Positions 1 through 8,346 of a stretch of 64,000 nt of DNA are shown here, piece by piece. The notes beneath the pieces were generated by a model. It searched no databases and was not told the DNA's origin. It was given only the letters and a program-made list of their open reading frames with translations. Every line of letters starts with the position of its first letter. Position 1 is the stretch's first letter. Source of the stretch: Candidatus Zhuqueibacterota bacterium (GTDB lineage Bacteria > Zhuqueibacterota > Zhuqueibacteria > Zhuqueibacterales > Zhuqueibacteraceae); assembly GCA_022616415.1 (NCBI GenBank), contig JAKEEU010000296.1, positions 1 through 64,000 on the forward strand. The letters are read 5' to 3'. A program made the position numbers and the translations under genes.

Positions 1-4
1 AATG

Positions 5-42
5 GAACTCTCACTGAAGTGAATTTTTTTCTGTGAGAGTTC
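5..42. repeat. Short inverted repeat
   Basis: The arms GAACTCTCAC (5-14) and GTGAGAGTTC (33-42) are perfect reverse complements around an 18-base T-rich loop. The element lies beyond the 3' end of the DUF3291 gene and could act as a transcription stop or belong to a repeat family. No T-run follows the stem, so a classical terminator is not supported. Confidence 0.45.
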
Positions 43-61
43 TAATTCTGTGAGCCAAAAG

Positions 62-82
62 TCTTTGCTTTTTTTGCAAAGA
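62..82 (-). terminator. Possible hairpin terminator of the DUF3291 gene
   Basis: TCTTTGC (62-68) pairs with GCAAAGA (76-82) across a seven-T loop, directly past the stop codon at 88-90 on the minus strand. On that strand the hairpin is followed by CTTTT. The stem is short and AT-rich, so function is uncertain. Confidence 0.3.
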
Positions 83-87
83 TTCAA

Positions 88-558
88 CTATAAAGAGACT
101 AAGGCTTCATCCGCCGAAAACCTTTGCCGAAAAGTGAAGGCGACGGGGGTAGGGCCGTGTGCCTCCAAATGCGCCAGACGTTTCTTGGCTTCATCTACAC
201 TTGGACGATGACCCGCCGGCACCCACCACAAAGCAACGTAGAGTCCAGCGAATTTCTCAAACCAATAGTGCCGCTGCCGAAGAAGCTCGGCGTGGGCGGT
301 ACGGTACATGTACTGCTGAAGATGCTCAATCGTTTCTCAAACGGACATATTCACCAGAATGCGGTCGTCGTCGTAGGGACGTAGAGAGGTGGCATTGCCT
401 TCGGAGGTTTGCAGACGCCAGACGAAGCCTGGACTGCGGTCGGCCAGGGCATTGATTTCGTCCAGGCGTGCGACGAAGCCAGCCATCAGCGGATCATCGA
501 GAGGCGCTTTTATACGCGCAATGTTGACTTGTGCGACGTGAAGAGTAGTCACGGACAT
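88..558 (-). pseudogene. DUF3291 family protein broken by an in-frame TGA
   Basis: Two open segments in one frame (558 to 337 and 336 to 88) join to a full-length DUF3291 protein of about 156 codons. The N-terminal half carries the family start (HVAQVNIARIKAPLDDP) and the PGFVWRLQT motif. The C-terminal half carries LWWVPAGH and the GPTPVAFTF end. The only lesion is TGA at 337-339, just after NMSV, where the family normally has Trp (TGG), so a single G-to-A change explains it. The function of DUF3291 is unknown. Either the gene is a fresh pseudogene or the base is a sequencing error. Stop-codon recoding is unlikely because TGA ends other genes normally here, such as the kinase at 10171-11082. 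Confidence 0.8.
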
Positions 559-734
559 CTCCTGTCAAGTTGCGACCTGAAAAAACGCATTGTTAAGATC
601 CATGTTTAATGCTAATCCAACAGCAAAGATTTACAATCAGACGAAATCTATTTCTCTTGTAAGACATTCACCCGTCCATTTGTCAGTAATTGTCCCATAA
701 CACAATCCAAGGCTTTGGAGGTGAACAGTACTTC

Positions 735-1256
735 TTAGCTCTGCCGGTAAAACGTCATGTACCAATTCCATTCCCACGTTTTCCCGTTGTCAGGCGAGAA
801 TGCCTGACTCCAAATCGAATTCTCGGGGTTCGTTTTGTCCCATTGAAACACGACGATGATCGGCTTTCCTGCAAAAACGTCCTTCGCGTAAAATCTTCCA
901 ATGTTGCCATCGAAAGAACCGACTTGGGGAACGTCCAGCACGACGACATTGCTGTCCGCCCAATAAAGACTCCAAAGTCTGGTCTTCGGATTAAACAGGC
1001 GAAAGGTTGCGCCTTGAAACGGGACCCCGTTAAATTCAGTGATGAATTGATCGGTATTTCCGAAGCCGTTCAGAATTTTATGGCACTCGTAGGTCGCTTC
1101 AAACTCAAGCCATTCCGTGCAATTGTTGAGTCTGGCCTTGAGTTTTTTGTTGTGGATTTTCCACCTGCCGATGATAAAATCAAAATCGTTGGGAGAGGAG
1201 GTTTTCGATGGAATAATTTCCAAATCGCCCGTTGCGTTGAATGATAGTTGTGACAT
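735..1256 (-). CDS. DUF1579-like hypothetical protein
   Basis: This 173-residue protein has no signal peptide or membrane segment. It begins its conserved part with FDFIIGRWKIHNKKL and continues with alternating beta-strand-like stretches rich in Trp, Tyr and Phe, ending in WEWNWYMTFYRQ. That pattern resembles the lipocalin-like DUF1579 family of unknown function, whose members open with a 'W-x-G-x-W' type strand. I chose the ATG at 1256 because a GGAG lies upstream of it, although the spacing is long (about 14 bases). An upstream TTG at 1283 in the same frame sits too close to that GGAG. It is transcribed toward the DUF3291 gene. The family call is by similarity of style only. Confidence 0.65.
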   Translation of the reverse strand: MSQLSFNATGDLEIIPSKTSSPNDFDFIIGRWKIHNKKLKARLNNCTEWLEFEATYECHKILNGFGNTDQFITEFNGVPFQGATFRLFNPKTRLWSLYWADSNVVVLDVPQVGSFDGNIGRFYAKDVFAGKPIIVVFQWDKTNPENSIWSQAFSPDNGKTWEWNWYMTFYRQS

Positions 1257-1307
1257 AATTTTCGGCAATGCTCCTTTTTGCAATTTTCAAAAGCCTCCAA
1301 TTAAACG

Positions 1308-1365
1308 CGCGTAGAGCGAAGCGCATGGCGTGACACGCTTGGCCCTCTGCTCTATGCGCTCCGCC
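1308..1365. repeat. Dispersed GC-rich imperfect palindrome
   Basis: The segment GCGTAGAGCGAAGCGCATGG with the later CTCTGCTCTATGCGC forms an imperfect hairpin. A related arrangement of AGAGCG, ATGCGC and GCTCTATGCGC words recurs at 52240-52300 between rpsM and rpmJ, which suggests a dispersed repeat family. It occupies the gap between the permease gene and the DUF1579-like gene. Confidence 0.4.
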
Positions 1366-1379
1366 CTCGGCGCTCTCGC

Positions 1380-3950
1380 TCATCCCGTCCTTAGCGCCTC
1401 GATGATCTTCAACCTGGAGGCGCGCACCGCCGGCAGGAATCCGCCGAACAATCCCATGACGATGGCGAACACCAGCGCTCGCCCGGTGATCTCCGTCGAA
1501 AGATCGAAGCCGAATGCCAGCTCCGAGAAGGTGGTCCAGTTCGTGGTGGAGACAGTGATGAAATGCAAAGCCGAAGAAGCGACGACGCCGGCTGCCCCGC
1601 CCAAGAGCGACAGAAACACGGCTTCCACCAAAAACGCGGCCAACACGCTGCGGCGGCGAAAGCCGAGTGCGCGCAACGTGCCGATCTCTTGCGTGCGATT
1701 GGCGACGGCCGCGTACATCGTGATCATGGCGCCGATCATCGCGCCGAAGCTGAAGATGATCGTCACCGCGCGGCCGAGGATACCGATGAAATTGGCCATC
1801 ATGCGCGATTGTTCTTCATAATATTCCTTCTCGCGCTTCACGTCCACCACCATGCGCTGCTCATTCTCCAACCGCGTTTTCAACGTTTCGAATTGGCCAG
1901 CATCTTTCAGCCGCATGGTGACGGAGGAAAAACCGGGGCGGCGAAACGCGGGCCCCATGACTTCGACGTCGCCCCACACCTCGGAATCGAAGCCGGTGCC
2001 ATGACCGTCGAACACGCCGGTGATTTTCCATTGCGTGCTGGCCATGCGCAGAGAGCCCCCCACTTCACAGCCTTTGAAGCGCTCGTACAGCGCTTTGCCG
2101 ACAATCACTTCTTGCAGGCCGGTGCCGAACATGCGGCCTTGCGTCAGCGTCACTTGTTGCTGCCGCAGCTCCGCGGCTTGCGGTGAGACTCCACGCACCA
2201 CGACGTTGGCCGGGTCGTCAGTCACCTTTTTCGGCAGCGAAATCACCACCACGACGTCGCTCGTGGCGAAAGGCGAGCCGTCACTCATGGCGGCGACTTC
2301 GGGCTGGGTTTCAATGATGCTCGCCTGCTCGCGGTCGATGAAGCTGTTTATTTCCGATTGCGAGGAGCGGCGAATGATGATGGCATTTTCATCCACGCCG
2401 GTCGCGACCAAAGTTTCTTTCAAGCCGTTCGCCAACATCAGCGCGGCAACGAAGACGAAGACGACGAGCGCCACGCCTGAAAGCGTGAGCGTCGTGGTCA
2501 AGCGCTGTGTCCACAAATTTGCCAACACGGTTTGGCGCGGACCGCGCGCAAAGCTCCAGGCCAAGGCGACGAGGCCGAGGAACAAAATCAAATCCAACAT
2601 CAGCGGGCCGAGCTGTTGATGGCTCGCTGCGAAAAGATTTTTCCACAGGAAGTTCGCCCACGCATAATGGAGCGTGAAATAGATTCCCGCCACGACGACC
2701 ACGGCAAGAGTCACGACGGCAAATTTGGCCAAACCCGTCGAGATCCTCTTCAAGAGATTTCCCGAGCTTGAAGGCAAGGTGGAAAACATCGCGCGCTGCA
2801 AGCCGTCGGCGATGCGCATTTTGACCGCGCGCAAAATCGGGAACACAGCAGAGGCCAAGCCGGTGAGTAACGCCGCGATAAGGGCGAACAAAACCGTATT
2901 GTCTTTCAATTCAAAGACCGGGAAGAAGCCGCTGACGTATTCGGAGATGACAGGCTCCAAGCCGGTGACGAGACCGGCCAAAAGCAGATAGCCGAGCACG
3001 AATCCGCCGATGGCGATGAACAATGACTCCCCGCCGATCAAACCGATAATATGAAACGGGCGAAAGCCGAGCGTCTTCATTACCGCGTATTCGGCGAGGC
3101 GCTCGCGCGCGGTCATCGCCATGGTGTTCGCGAGCACGAGCAGAATGATGAAGACGACCACGATCGAGACCACTTGCAGCGCCGTGAGAATCGTGCCCGA
3201 CATCGACACAAAGCTTTGCTGAAACGCGCGCTCGGTTTCGGTTTTGGTTTCCGCGTAGCTGTTTTTGAAGTTCGCATCAACCGCTTCGGAAATTTGCGCG
3301 GCGTTGGCGCTATTGGCGATTTTCACCATGAACCAACCGACTTGGTCCGCGATCTGCGGCGTCTCCCGTTTCACGCGCTCGTTCATGTATTCCCAATGAA
3401 AAAAGAAAGCGGTCTCATCGGTGTTGGGAAATTGGCCGTCGTAAACGCCGCGAATGACGAAATCCCAATTGCCCGGGATGAACGTGCCGGTCAATTGTAC
3501 GACGTCGTCGAGCTTCCAGCCAAAGCGTTTCATCAGCTTGCGGCCCACGATGCAGGCATTGCGCTCTTTGAGATATTGCACTTTTTGTTCCGGCGGCACC
3601 ACGAACTCCGGATACATATCCAGATAGCCTTCGTCGATCGCGAAATTGGCGAACCAGTTGCTGGGATCTTTATAATAAGCGCCAAACCAATTGCCGCGGC
3701 CGACGCTTTCAACGCCGGGAACTTTGGCGATTTGCTCACGATAAGCCAGCGGCAATTGAAACGCGAGCGACACCGCGCTGCGCGTGACCAAACGATTTTG
3801 CGCCGAGGCTTCCACGCCGGCATACCACGCGTCGATCGCCGTGCGAATCAGCCCGAACGCCAACACCGCGATCGCGATGCCGAACATCGTGAGAAATGAC
3901 CGCAATTTGTGGCGAAGCGCGTTTTTAAAAATCAATTTGAAGATTTTCAT
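1380..3950 (-). CDS. ABC transporter permease with two MacB/FtsX modules
   Basis: This is an inner-membrane permease of about 856 residues, roughly twice the size of a MacB-type permease. The N-terminal half has a membrane segment near residues 20-40 (SFLTMFGIAIAVLAFGLIR), a MacB-like periplasmic domain, and three membrane segments around residues 265-385. The second half repeats the layout with TLSGVALVVFVFVAALM, another periplasmic domain, and the FtsX signature NRTQEIGTLRALGFRRRSV before the last helices. Such tandem permeases partner with LolD/MacB-type ATPases and move lipoproteins, peptides or drugs outward. The gene lies just downstream of that ATPase and of an adaptor gene in the same direction, so the three form one export operon. 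I chose the ATG at 3950 (MKIFKLIFKNALRHKLRS) as the family-like start, since no strong ribosome binding site distinguishes the upstream ATGs. Confidence 0.85.
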   Translation of the reverse strand: MKIFKLIFKNALRHKLRSFLTMFGIAIAVLAFGLIRTAIDAWYAGVEASAQNRLVTRSAVSLAFQLPLAYREQIAKVPGVESVGRGNWFGAYYKDPSNWFANFAIDEGYLDMYPEFVVPPEQKVQYLKERNACIVGRKLMKRFGWKLDDVVQLTGTFIPGNWDFVIRGVYDGQFPNTDETAFFFHWEYMNERVKRETPQIADQVGWFMVKIANSANAAQISEAVDANFKNSYAETKTETERAFQQSFVSMSGTILTALQVVSIVVVFIILLVLANTMAMTARERLAEYAVMKTLGFRPFHIIGLIGGESLFIAIGGFVLGYLLLAGLVTGLEPVISEYVSGFFPVFELKDNTVLFALIAALLTGLASAVFPILRAVKMRIADGLQRAMFSTLPSSSGNLLKRISTGLAKFAVVTLAVVVVAGIYFTLHYAWANFLWKNLFAASHQQLGPLMLDLILFLGLVALAWSFARGPRQTVLANLWTQRLTTTLTLSGVALVVFVFVAALMLANGLKETLVATGVDENAIIIRRSSQSEINSFIDREQASIIETQPEVAAMSDGSPFATSDVVVVISLPKKVTDDPANVVVRGVSPQAAELRQQQVTLTQGRMFGTGLQEVIVGKALYERFKGCEVGGSLRMASTQWKITGVFDGHGTGFDSEVWGDVEVMGPAFRRPGFSSVTMRLKDAGQFETLKTRLENEQRMVVDVKREKEYYEEQSRMMANFIGILGRAVTIIFSFGAMIGAMITMYAAVANRTQEIGTLRALGFRRRSVLAAFLVEAVFLSLLGGAAGVVASSALHFITVSTTNWTTFSELAFGFDLSTEITGRALVFAIVMGLFGGFLPAVRASRLKIIEALRTG

Positions 3951-4036
3951 AGTTAGCCAGTGGTTAATGATTCGCATCAGCAACCAAGCAATCCGCGTCT
4001 TACTGAATACCGGTTCCTGAGCATTGATTACTGGTT

Positions 4037-4711
4037 TTACTGCAGCTCTCCTTTATCAAGATGGCGAATCGTGTGCGCTTTGTCTGCGGCGCGTTGATCG
4101 TGCGTCACCATGATGATGGTTTTGTTGAATTCTTCATTCAAACGTTCCAGCAACGTAAGAATTTCGACGGCGGAGTTTTTGTCGAGATCGCCGGTCGGCT
4201 CGTCGGCCACGATCAAAGTGGGATCGGCCACGATCGCGCGCGCAATGGCCACGCGTTGCTGCTGGCCGCCGGAAAGTTGTTTGGGATAATGTTTCATGCG
4301 ATCGCTGAGGCCGACGACGCTCAGCGCGGTTTTCACATGCTCGTCGCGGTCTCTCTTCGAAAGTTTTGTCAACAGCAACGGCAGCTCGACATTCTCATAA
4401 GCCGTCAACACCGGAATGAGATTGTAGAATTGAAAAATGAACCCGATGTGATGCGCGCGCCAATCGGCCATTTGCGATTCCGAGAGCTTGGTCACGTCAT
4501 CGTTGGCCACGATAATATTGCCCGCGTCGGGCCGGTCAATTCCGGCGATGAGATTCAGCAATGTCGATTTTCCGGAGCCTGACGGCCCCATCAATGCCAG
4601 AAATTCGCCTTCCGGCACCGACAAGTTGATATTCTCGAGAACCGGAATGCGGAGGCCGTTACGCTGATAGGATTTCGAAACGCTTTCCACGTCTACTAAG
4701 GTATTCGGCAT
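4037..4711 (-). CDS. ABC transporter ATP-binding protein (LolD/MacB type)
   Basis: This 224-residue ATPase matches the usual LolD/MacB ATPase length. It has the Walker A motif GPSGSGKST, a Q-loop in FIFQFYNLIP, the ABC signature LSGGQQQRVAIARA, the Walker B LIVADEPTGDLD and the switch His in MVTHDQ. It energises the neighbouring tandem FtsX permease. The internal ATG at 4711 was chosen because it gives the normal family length and has an AAAGGA site a few bases upstream. A second in-frame ATG at 4825, also with its own AGGAG, would add 38 residues that look like a decayed copy of the protein's own start; this is described separately. Confidence 0.92.
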   Translation of the reverse strand: MPNTLVDVESVSKSYQRNGLRIPVLENINLSVPEGEFLALMGPSGSGKSTLLNLIAGIDRPDAGNIIVANDDVTKLSESQMADWRAHHIGFIFQFYNLIPVLTAYENVELPLLLTKLSKRDRDEHVKTALSVVGLSDRMKHYPKQLSGGQQQRVAIARAIVADPTLIVADEPTGDLDKNSAVEILTLLERLNEEFNKTIIMVTHDQRAADKAHTIRHLDKGELQ

Positions 4712-4825
4712 GATTCCTTTTCTATCTTTTCTGGTTGGAGCCACGTTTGATAGAACCGGTGCTTCAATGATGTCCCGATGATTGGTTGTCGAGACGTTTT
4801 CAACTTCTGCTAATGTTTTCGGCAT
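4712..4825 (-). other. Duplicated start region of the ABC ATPase gene
   Basis: The 38 codons before the ATPase start (MPKTLAEVENVS, then PVLSN) mirror the true N-terminus (MPNTLVDVESVS, then PVLEN). The DNA is also similar, as in GCCGAAAACATTAGCAGAAG against GCCGAATACCTTAGTAGACG. The copy remains in frame with its own ATG and AGGAG site. It looks like an old tandem duplication of roughly 110 bases that created a second translation start. Whether the 262-residue form is made cannot be told from sequence. Confidence 0.7.
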
Positions 4826-4865
4826 GGTTGCTCTCCTGATTTTTGTTCTTGATCATACTTTTTCT

Positions 4866-4923
4866 CTTACTCATACTCTTACTCGTTTCGAGAAGATCAC
4901 AAGCGAGTATGAGTGAGAGTAAG
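4866..4923. repeat. Inverted repeat between adaptor and ATPase genes
   Basis: CTTACTCATACTCTTACTCG (4866-4885) faces CGAGTATGAGTGAGAGTAAG (4904-4923). The arms pair imperfectly because of internal ACTC/TACTC repetition. The structure sits between the adaptor stop codon and the ATPase start and could tune relative expression of the two genes. Confidence 0.5.
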
Positions 4924-4935
4924 AATGTTTATTGG

Positions 4936-6174
4936 TTAGTTCGATACTAATTTCACTTGCATTCCCGTCGACATATTCTGCGACGGATTGAGCACGACGC
5001 GATCACCCACTGATAACCCGCTCAACACTTCGAGCATGCTGCCGGCCGTGCCACCCAACTCGACGAGGGTTTCAACCGCACGGTCGCCGCGAACAACAAA
5101 TACAACTTTCGCATTGTTTCGCGCGGTGATTGTTGCCGGCGGAATGGCGGGCTTTTTTGCACTGGTTTCACTCTTCTCTATCGCTTTCGAGAGAAACGCA
5201 ACCTTCGCGCTCATTTCCGGCAGCACGCGCTCGTCGCGCTCGACGAATTTGATTTTGGTGAGTACCGTTGCTTTGGCGCGATCGGCAGTCGGCACGATTT
5301 TGCTGACGGCGCCTGGATAGCGCGTATCCGGATAAGCATCGAGAACAATCTCGCACGGCTGGCCGGGTTTGATTCGTTGAATGTTGGATTCCGAAACGTC
5401 GGCTTCCACTTCCAGCGAAGACATGTCGGCAATGGAGACCACTGCGGCGCGCGCACTGCTTGCGGAGCCGAAGGGCACAACGATTTCGCCGACATCGGCA
5501 TTCTTCGTGAGCACCGTGCCATCGAACGGCGCACGAATGTTGGTGTTTTCCAACGCGACTTCTGCCGCACGAACTGTCGCTTCGGCGGCACGAATCCCCG
5601 CGGAGTCTGCCAACACTGCCGCCGCGGTGCGTTTATAGCGTGCTTCCGCGGCGTCAAAATTCGCTTGGGCAACAAGCTGCGCCGCCACGAGTTTTTGGTA
5701 GCGTTCGTATTGAATGGTTGCCTCTTGCCGGTCGGCTTGCGATTGCGGCAAATGCGCTTTGGCCGCAGCGAGATTGGCTTGGGCTTGCGCCAGCGCCGCG
5801 GCAACGTCATTGCTCTCCAAGCGCGCAATGATTTGTCCGGCTTTGACTCGATCGCCCTCTTCCACACCGAGATATTCCAAGCGCCCCGTGGCTTTTGAAG
5901 CCACGGCCGCCTGTCGCTGCGCCACCACCTAGCCGCTGGCGGTCAACACGGCATCAGCTTGCGCTGGAAAAATCGCCATCACCGTGTAGGTCTCGACCTC
6001 AATATTCGAGCTGAGCGCACCACGGGAAAAAAACAAGAAGGCAGACACGGCGGCGACAGCGATGCCGGCAAATAAAATGACATGCTTGCGATTTACCCGG
6101 CCGTTGTCCGGAGGTGATTCGCGCTGACGATCAATTCGTAACTTGGACAAATCGGCGGTATTTGACATGGTCAT
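4936..6174 (-). pseudogene. HlyD/MacA-type periplasmic adaptor broken by an in-frame TAG
   Basis: One frame encodes a membrane-fusion adaptor: a cytoplasmic N-terminus, a membrane anchor (HVILFAGIAVAAVSAFLFF), a lipoyl-type half (RLEYLGVEEGDRVKAGQIIA), a long alpha-helical hairpin rich in Ala and Gln, the second lipoyl half (NIRAPFDGTVLTKNADVG), and beta-barrel domains to the C-terminus. The frame is interrupted only by TAG at 5929-5931 between LTASG and VVAQRQAAVASKATG. Homologues usually have Tyr (TAT/TAC) in that place, so one base change explains it. The downstream part could start at a GTG at 5926-5928 but would then lack the membrane anchor. The gene is first in the operon with the ATPase and permease, so export function is compromised if the stop is real. 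A base-calling error is the alternative. Confidence 0.82.
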
Positions 6175-6324
6175 ACGAATTCTCCTAAAATTGAAAAAGC
6201 TGCGTTCGACGCTCTCTTTTCAATATAAGCGCAAACCGGGGGTAGTGTCATCTCCCGAAAGGAGTATTTTGCGGGGTTATTTTTAAGAAACCGCGCGCAA
6301 AAAATCGGAGGAACGCTCGCCAAT

Positions 6325-6696
6325 CTAGTTCAGGTTAAACAAATCTCTCTGCCGGCGATCAACGCTGTGACGGTTTGACCAAAAAGCGCCAAACAGAATG
6401 CGAAACATCCACATGCCGAAATCACCATCGTTGTGAAAGCGCCGATAGCCATGCCGGGCGTGCAAGCAGGTCTCATGCAACAAATTCTTCGCGAAGCGTG
6501 GGCTGCCCGTTAAGATGAGGGCGGTACGATAAAGCTGATTCATGAAAGGAAAAGTCAGGTTTTCAAACTCTCCAAGCCCGGAATCATGATGATCGTCCGA
6601 AACCTTCCACCCGAGAATAGATTGAAGGGACAACGGCATGACATCCTTCGCGTAGCCCTCGCGGATTTTCCAGTCCGCCAAGTTCCTTGTTTTCAT
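6325..6696 (-). CDS. Sigma-70 region 2-like protein lacking region 4
   Basis: This 123-residue protein has a segment (residues 45-110) with the layout of ECF sigma factor region 2: FPFMNQLYRTALILTGSPRF, then KNLLHETCLHA where ECF factors have 'AEDLVQET..KA', then MWMFRILFGAFWSNRHS where they have 'WLFRIL.N.F.N..R'. It ends 13 residues later, so the promoter -35 binding region 4 is absent. Translation is well supported by AAGGAG six bases before the ATG. It may be a truncated sigma factor, or a stand-alone region 2 that binds core polymerase or an anti-sigma factor. Conserved acidic positions of region 2 are partly changed (AED to AKN), which favours a decayed or repurposed protein. Confidence 0.6.
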   Translation of the reverse strand: MKTRNLADWKIREGYAKDVMPLSLQSILGWKVSDDHHDSGLGEFENLTFPFMNQLYRTALILTGSPRFAKNLLHETCLHARHGYRRFHNDGDFGMWMFRILFGAFWSNRHSVDRRQRDLFNLN

Positions 6697-6731
6697 TGTG
6701 ATCTCCTTGGTTTAGCCAAATGAAGAAATCA

Positions 6732-6808
6732 CCGTCCGGACGCTTTTTATGTGAAAATGTCTCAAGTAACGGGACTTTATCATCTTATTTTCGTGAGCGT
6801 CCGGACGG
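6732..6808. repeat. Perfect 12-base inverted repeat with GTCCGGAC cores
   Basis: CCGTCCGGACGC (6732-6743) and GCGTCCGGACGG (6797-6808) are exact reverse complements 53 bases apart, and each arm contains the 8-base palindrome GTCCGGAC. The pair lies between the outer-membrane protein stop and the sigma-like gene start. It could be two operator half-sets for a dimeric regulator, or a large stem-loop. Confidence 0.55.
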
Positions 6809-6840
6809 TTGTTCAGTTGTCTAAATTTGTACCGAAATTC

Positions 6841-7449
6841 TTAGAACGAGAATAAATACGATATGCCGCCGCCTATCCCGATGCCGCTCCAATCCTGGCT
6901 CTCTAGGCCCGGCTTATTCTCATCTGAGAAGACATAATCGTATTTCGCGCGAACGTCAAAGGCGAAACTGTTACTGATTTTGAAGCTCACGCCGGCGATT
7001 CCTTCCAAGCCGAAGTTCGTCGTCTTCTGCTCGATGCCGGAGACCGTAACGAGGTTCCCGTTCAGTTCCTGGCGATAAATGAACGCGCCGGCGGCAGCGC
7101 CAAGATACGGCTGCACGATGCCCGAATTTAGCAATGGGCCGAAGTTATACGTTGCGCCGCCGAGAATGGGTATCTGCCTCAGCTTCAAATCGTTGTTCGA
7201 GTCGTAGTTCGTCCAACCATACCCGGATTCCGCGAAGAGCGTAACGCCATACCCAAGGCCATAGCCCACGCTTCCGCCAAAATACGGACCAAACTTGGAA
7301 TCATCGGAATTATCGCCCACGAGGGTCAAAGCATCGGAGACTGGGCGAAGAATTAACTGCCTCTGCGCCGCCACCTGCGCGGAGCTGGCATTGACCAGCA
7401 ACGCCAAGAGCGCGAGAACCAGTAACGACATTTTGAAGAGCTGTTTCAT
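6841..7449 (-). CDS. Outer-membrane beta-barrel protein
   Basis: This 202-residue precursor has a signal peptide (MKQLFKMSLLVLALLALLVN, cleavage expected near ASSAQ-VAAQ). Its mature part consists of alternating amphipathic strands such as FGPYFGGSVGYGLGYGVTLF and PYLGAAAGAFIYRQEL. It ends in the typical barrel C-terminus with terminal Phe (GIGGGISYLFSF). This fits a small eight-stranded OmpA/OmpX-like barrel of the outer membrane. An AGGAG lies seven bases before the ATG. The exact role (adhesion, structural or porin) cannot be read from sequence. Confidence 0.8.
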   Translation of the reverse strand: MKQLFKMSLLVLALLALLVNASSAQVAAQRQLILRPVSDALTLVGDNSDDSKFGPYFGGSVGYGLGYGVTLFAESGYGWTNYDSNNDLKLRQIPILGGATYNFGPLLNSGIVQPYLGAAAGAFIYRQELNGNLVTVSGIEQKTTNFGLEGIAGVSFKISNSFAFDVRAKYDYVFSDENKPGLESQDWSGIGIGGGISYLFSF

Positions 7450-7498
7450 AGGAATAACTCCTTTCCATAAATGAATGAAAATGTGGTTTTGTAAAAAT

Positions 7499-7918
7499 TT
7501 AACGGGCTTTTAATCTCAGCACCTCGATGACTTTTTCAAATTCCGTTGACTTATCGAAGAAGTAATCCGCACCGGCTTCCAAACAGCGTTTTCTGAACGG
7601 CGGCAGCGGGTAATTCGTCAACATGATCACGGTCGTCTGGGGAGATTCTTTTTTGATATAGGCGAGCACGGCGATTCCACACTCATCCGGCATCTGAATA
7701 TCGAGAATGGCCACTTCGGGCTTGAGCTGTTGAAACGCGGTAATGGCCTCCGAGGCATTCTGCGCTTGCCAGGCCATTTGAATGCCATCGAGTTGTGATA
7801 GCTTTTGCATTAGGCGCTCCCTTATTACAGCCGAGTCATCAGCAATGGCTACTTGAATCGGTTTCACGGTTGAATTCTTCGTATTGTGTAAGGAGCTGGG
7901 ATAGAACAGATTGGTCAT
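7499..7918 (-). CDS. Single-domain response regulator (receiver only)
   Basis: The protein is a CheY-like receiver with nothing after it. It shows the acidic pair in VAIADDSAVIRERL, the phosphorylation Asp in VAILDIQMPDE, the switch Thr in VIMLTNYP and the invariant Lys in YFFDKSTEF. The DDSAVIRERL opening and the 'KST' end resemble receivers of NarL/LuxR regulators, but no helix-turn-helix follows, so output must go through a partner. No histidine kinase is encoded nearby. The start at 7918 (MTNLFYPSSL) has GGAATGGA before it, and a GTG just before the receiver is another option, so the N-terminal 20 residues are uncertain. Confidence 0.85.
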   Translation of the reverse strand: MTNLFYPSSLHNTKNSTVKPIQVAIADDSAVIRERLMQKLSQLDGIQMAWQAQNASEAITAFQQLKPEVAILDIQMPDECGIAVLAYIKKESPQTTVIMLTNYPLPPFRKRCLEAGADYFFDKSTEFEKVIEVLRLKAR

Positions 7919-7960
7919 TCCATTCCGGCAAATAGTTGTTTCTCGGTATCGGTAAAGCAC

Positions 7961-8277
7961 AAAACGTCCAAGTTATTTTATCCCATCTCCTAAACGGCCC
8001 CATGTTAGCTTAGCATCAAGATACAAAATCAGGCGGGGGTGAAACAATTGGCAGAAGGCTGATTAAAAAGTAGGCAGGAGGTAATGCCTTTGTAGGCTCA
8101 GGACTACAACCGCAAGATGATAAGGCGTTTCAAAACCGTTTTAGCAGTGCACCAGCTTTTTCTTTCAGCAATTTTCTTTCTGTTTCTGATTGTGTCAGCT
8201 TGATTGATATAGCGAAAAAAAGACCTCGAAGCCAAGAGTTTTTTGTTTTTTGAAAAATTTTTTGGCTGAGAATTGCC
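7961..8277. other. Intergenic region between divergent genes
   Basis: This gap separates the response regulator from the SAM hydrolase-like gene, and I see no coding potential in it. It is AT-rich near 8150-8280, with T- and A-runs around 8238-8263 flanked by the weak stem AGCCAA (8230-8235) and TTGGCT (8262-8267). A promoter for the leftward gene must lie here but no clear match was found. Confidence 0.5.
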
Positions 8278-8306
8278 TTGACTCTCTGATCACGATTTGC
8301 TATAAT
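8278..8306 (+). promoter_or_regulatory. Sigma-70 type promoter of the SAM hydrolase-like gene
   Basis: TTGACT (8278-8283) and TATAAT (8301-8306) are separated by 17 bases, a near-perfect vegetative promoter. Transcription would start near 8313, about 34 bases before the ATG at 8347. Confidence 0.85.
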
Positions 8307-8346
8307 TCATATAGCGTGTATTGAAGATGGATTCCGCGACGGTGTC

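Noticed and set aside
337..339. TGA as a recoded Trp or selenocysteine codon
   Set aside because: Other TGA codons terminate genes normally here, and the family has Trp, not Cys, at this position; no selenocysteine element is visible.
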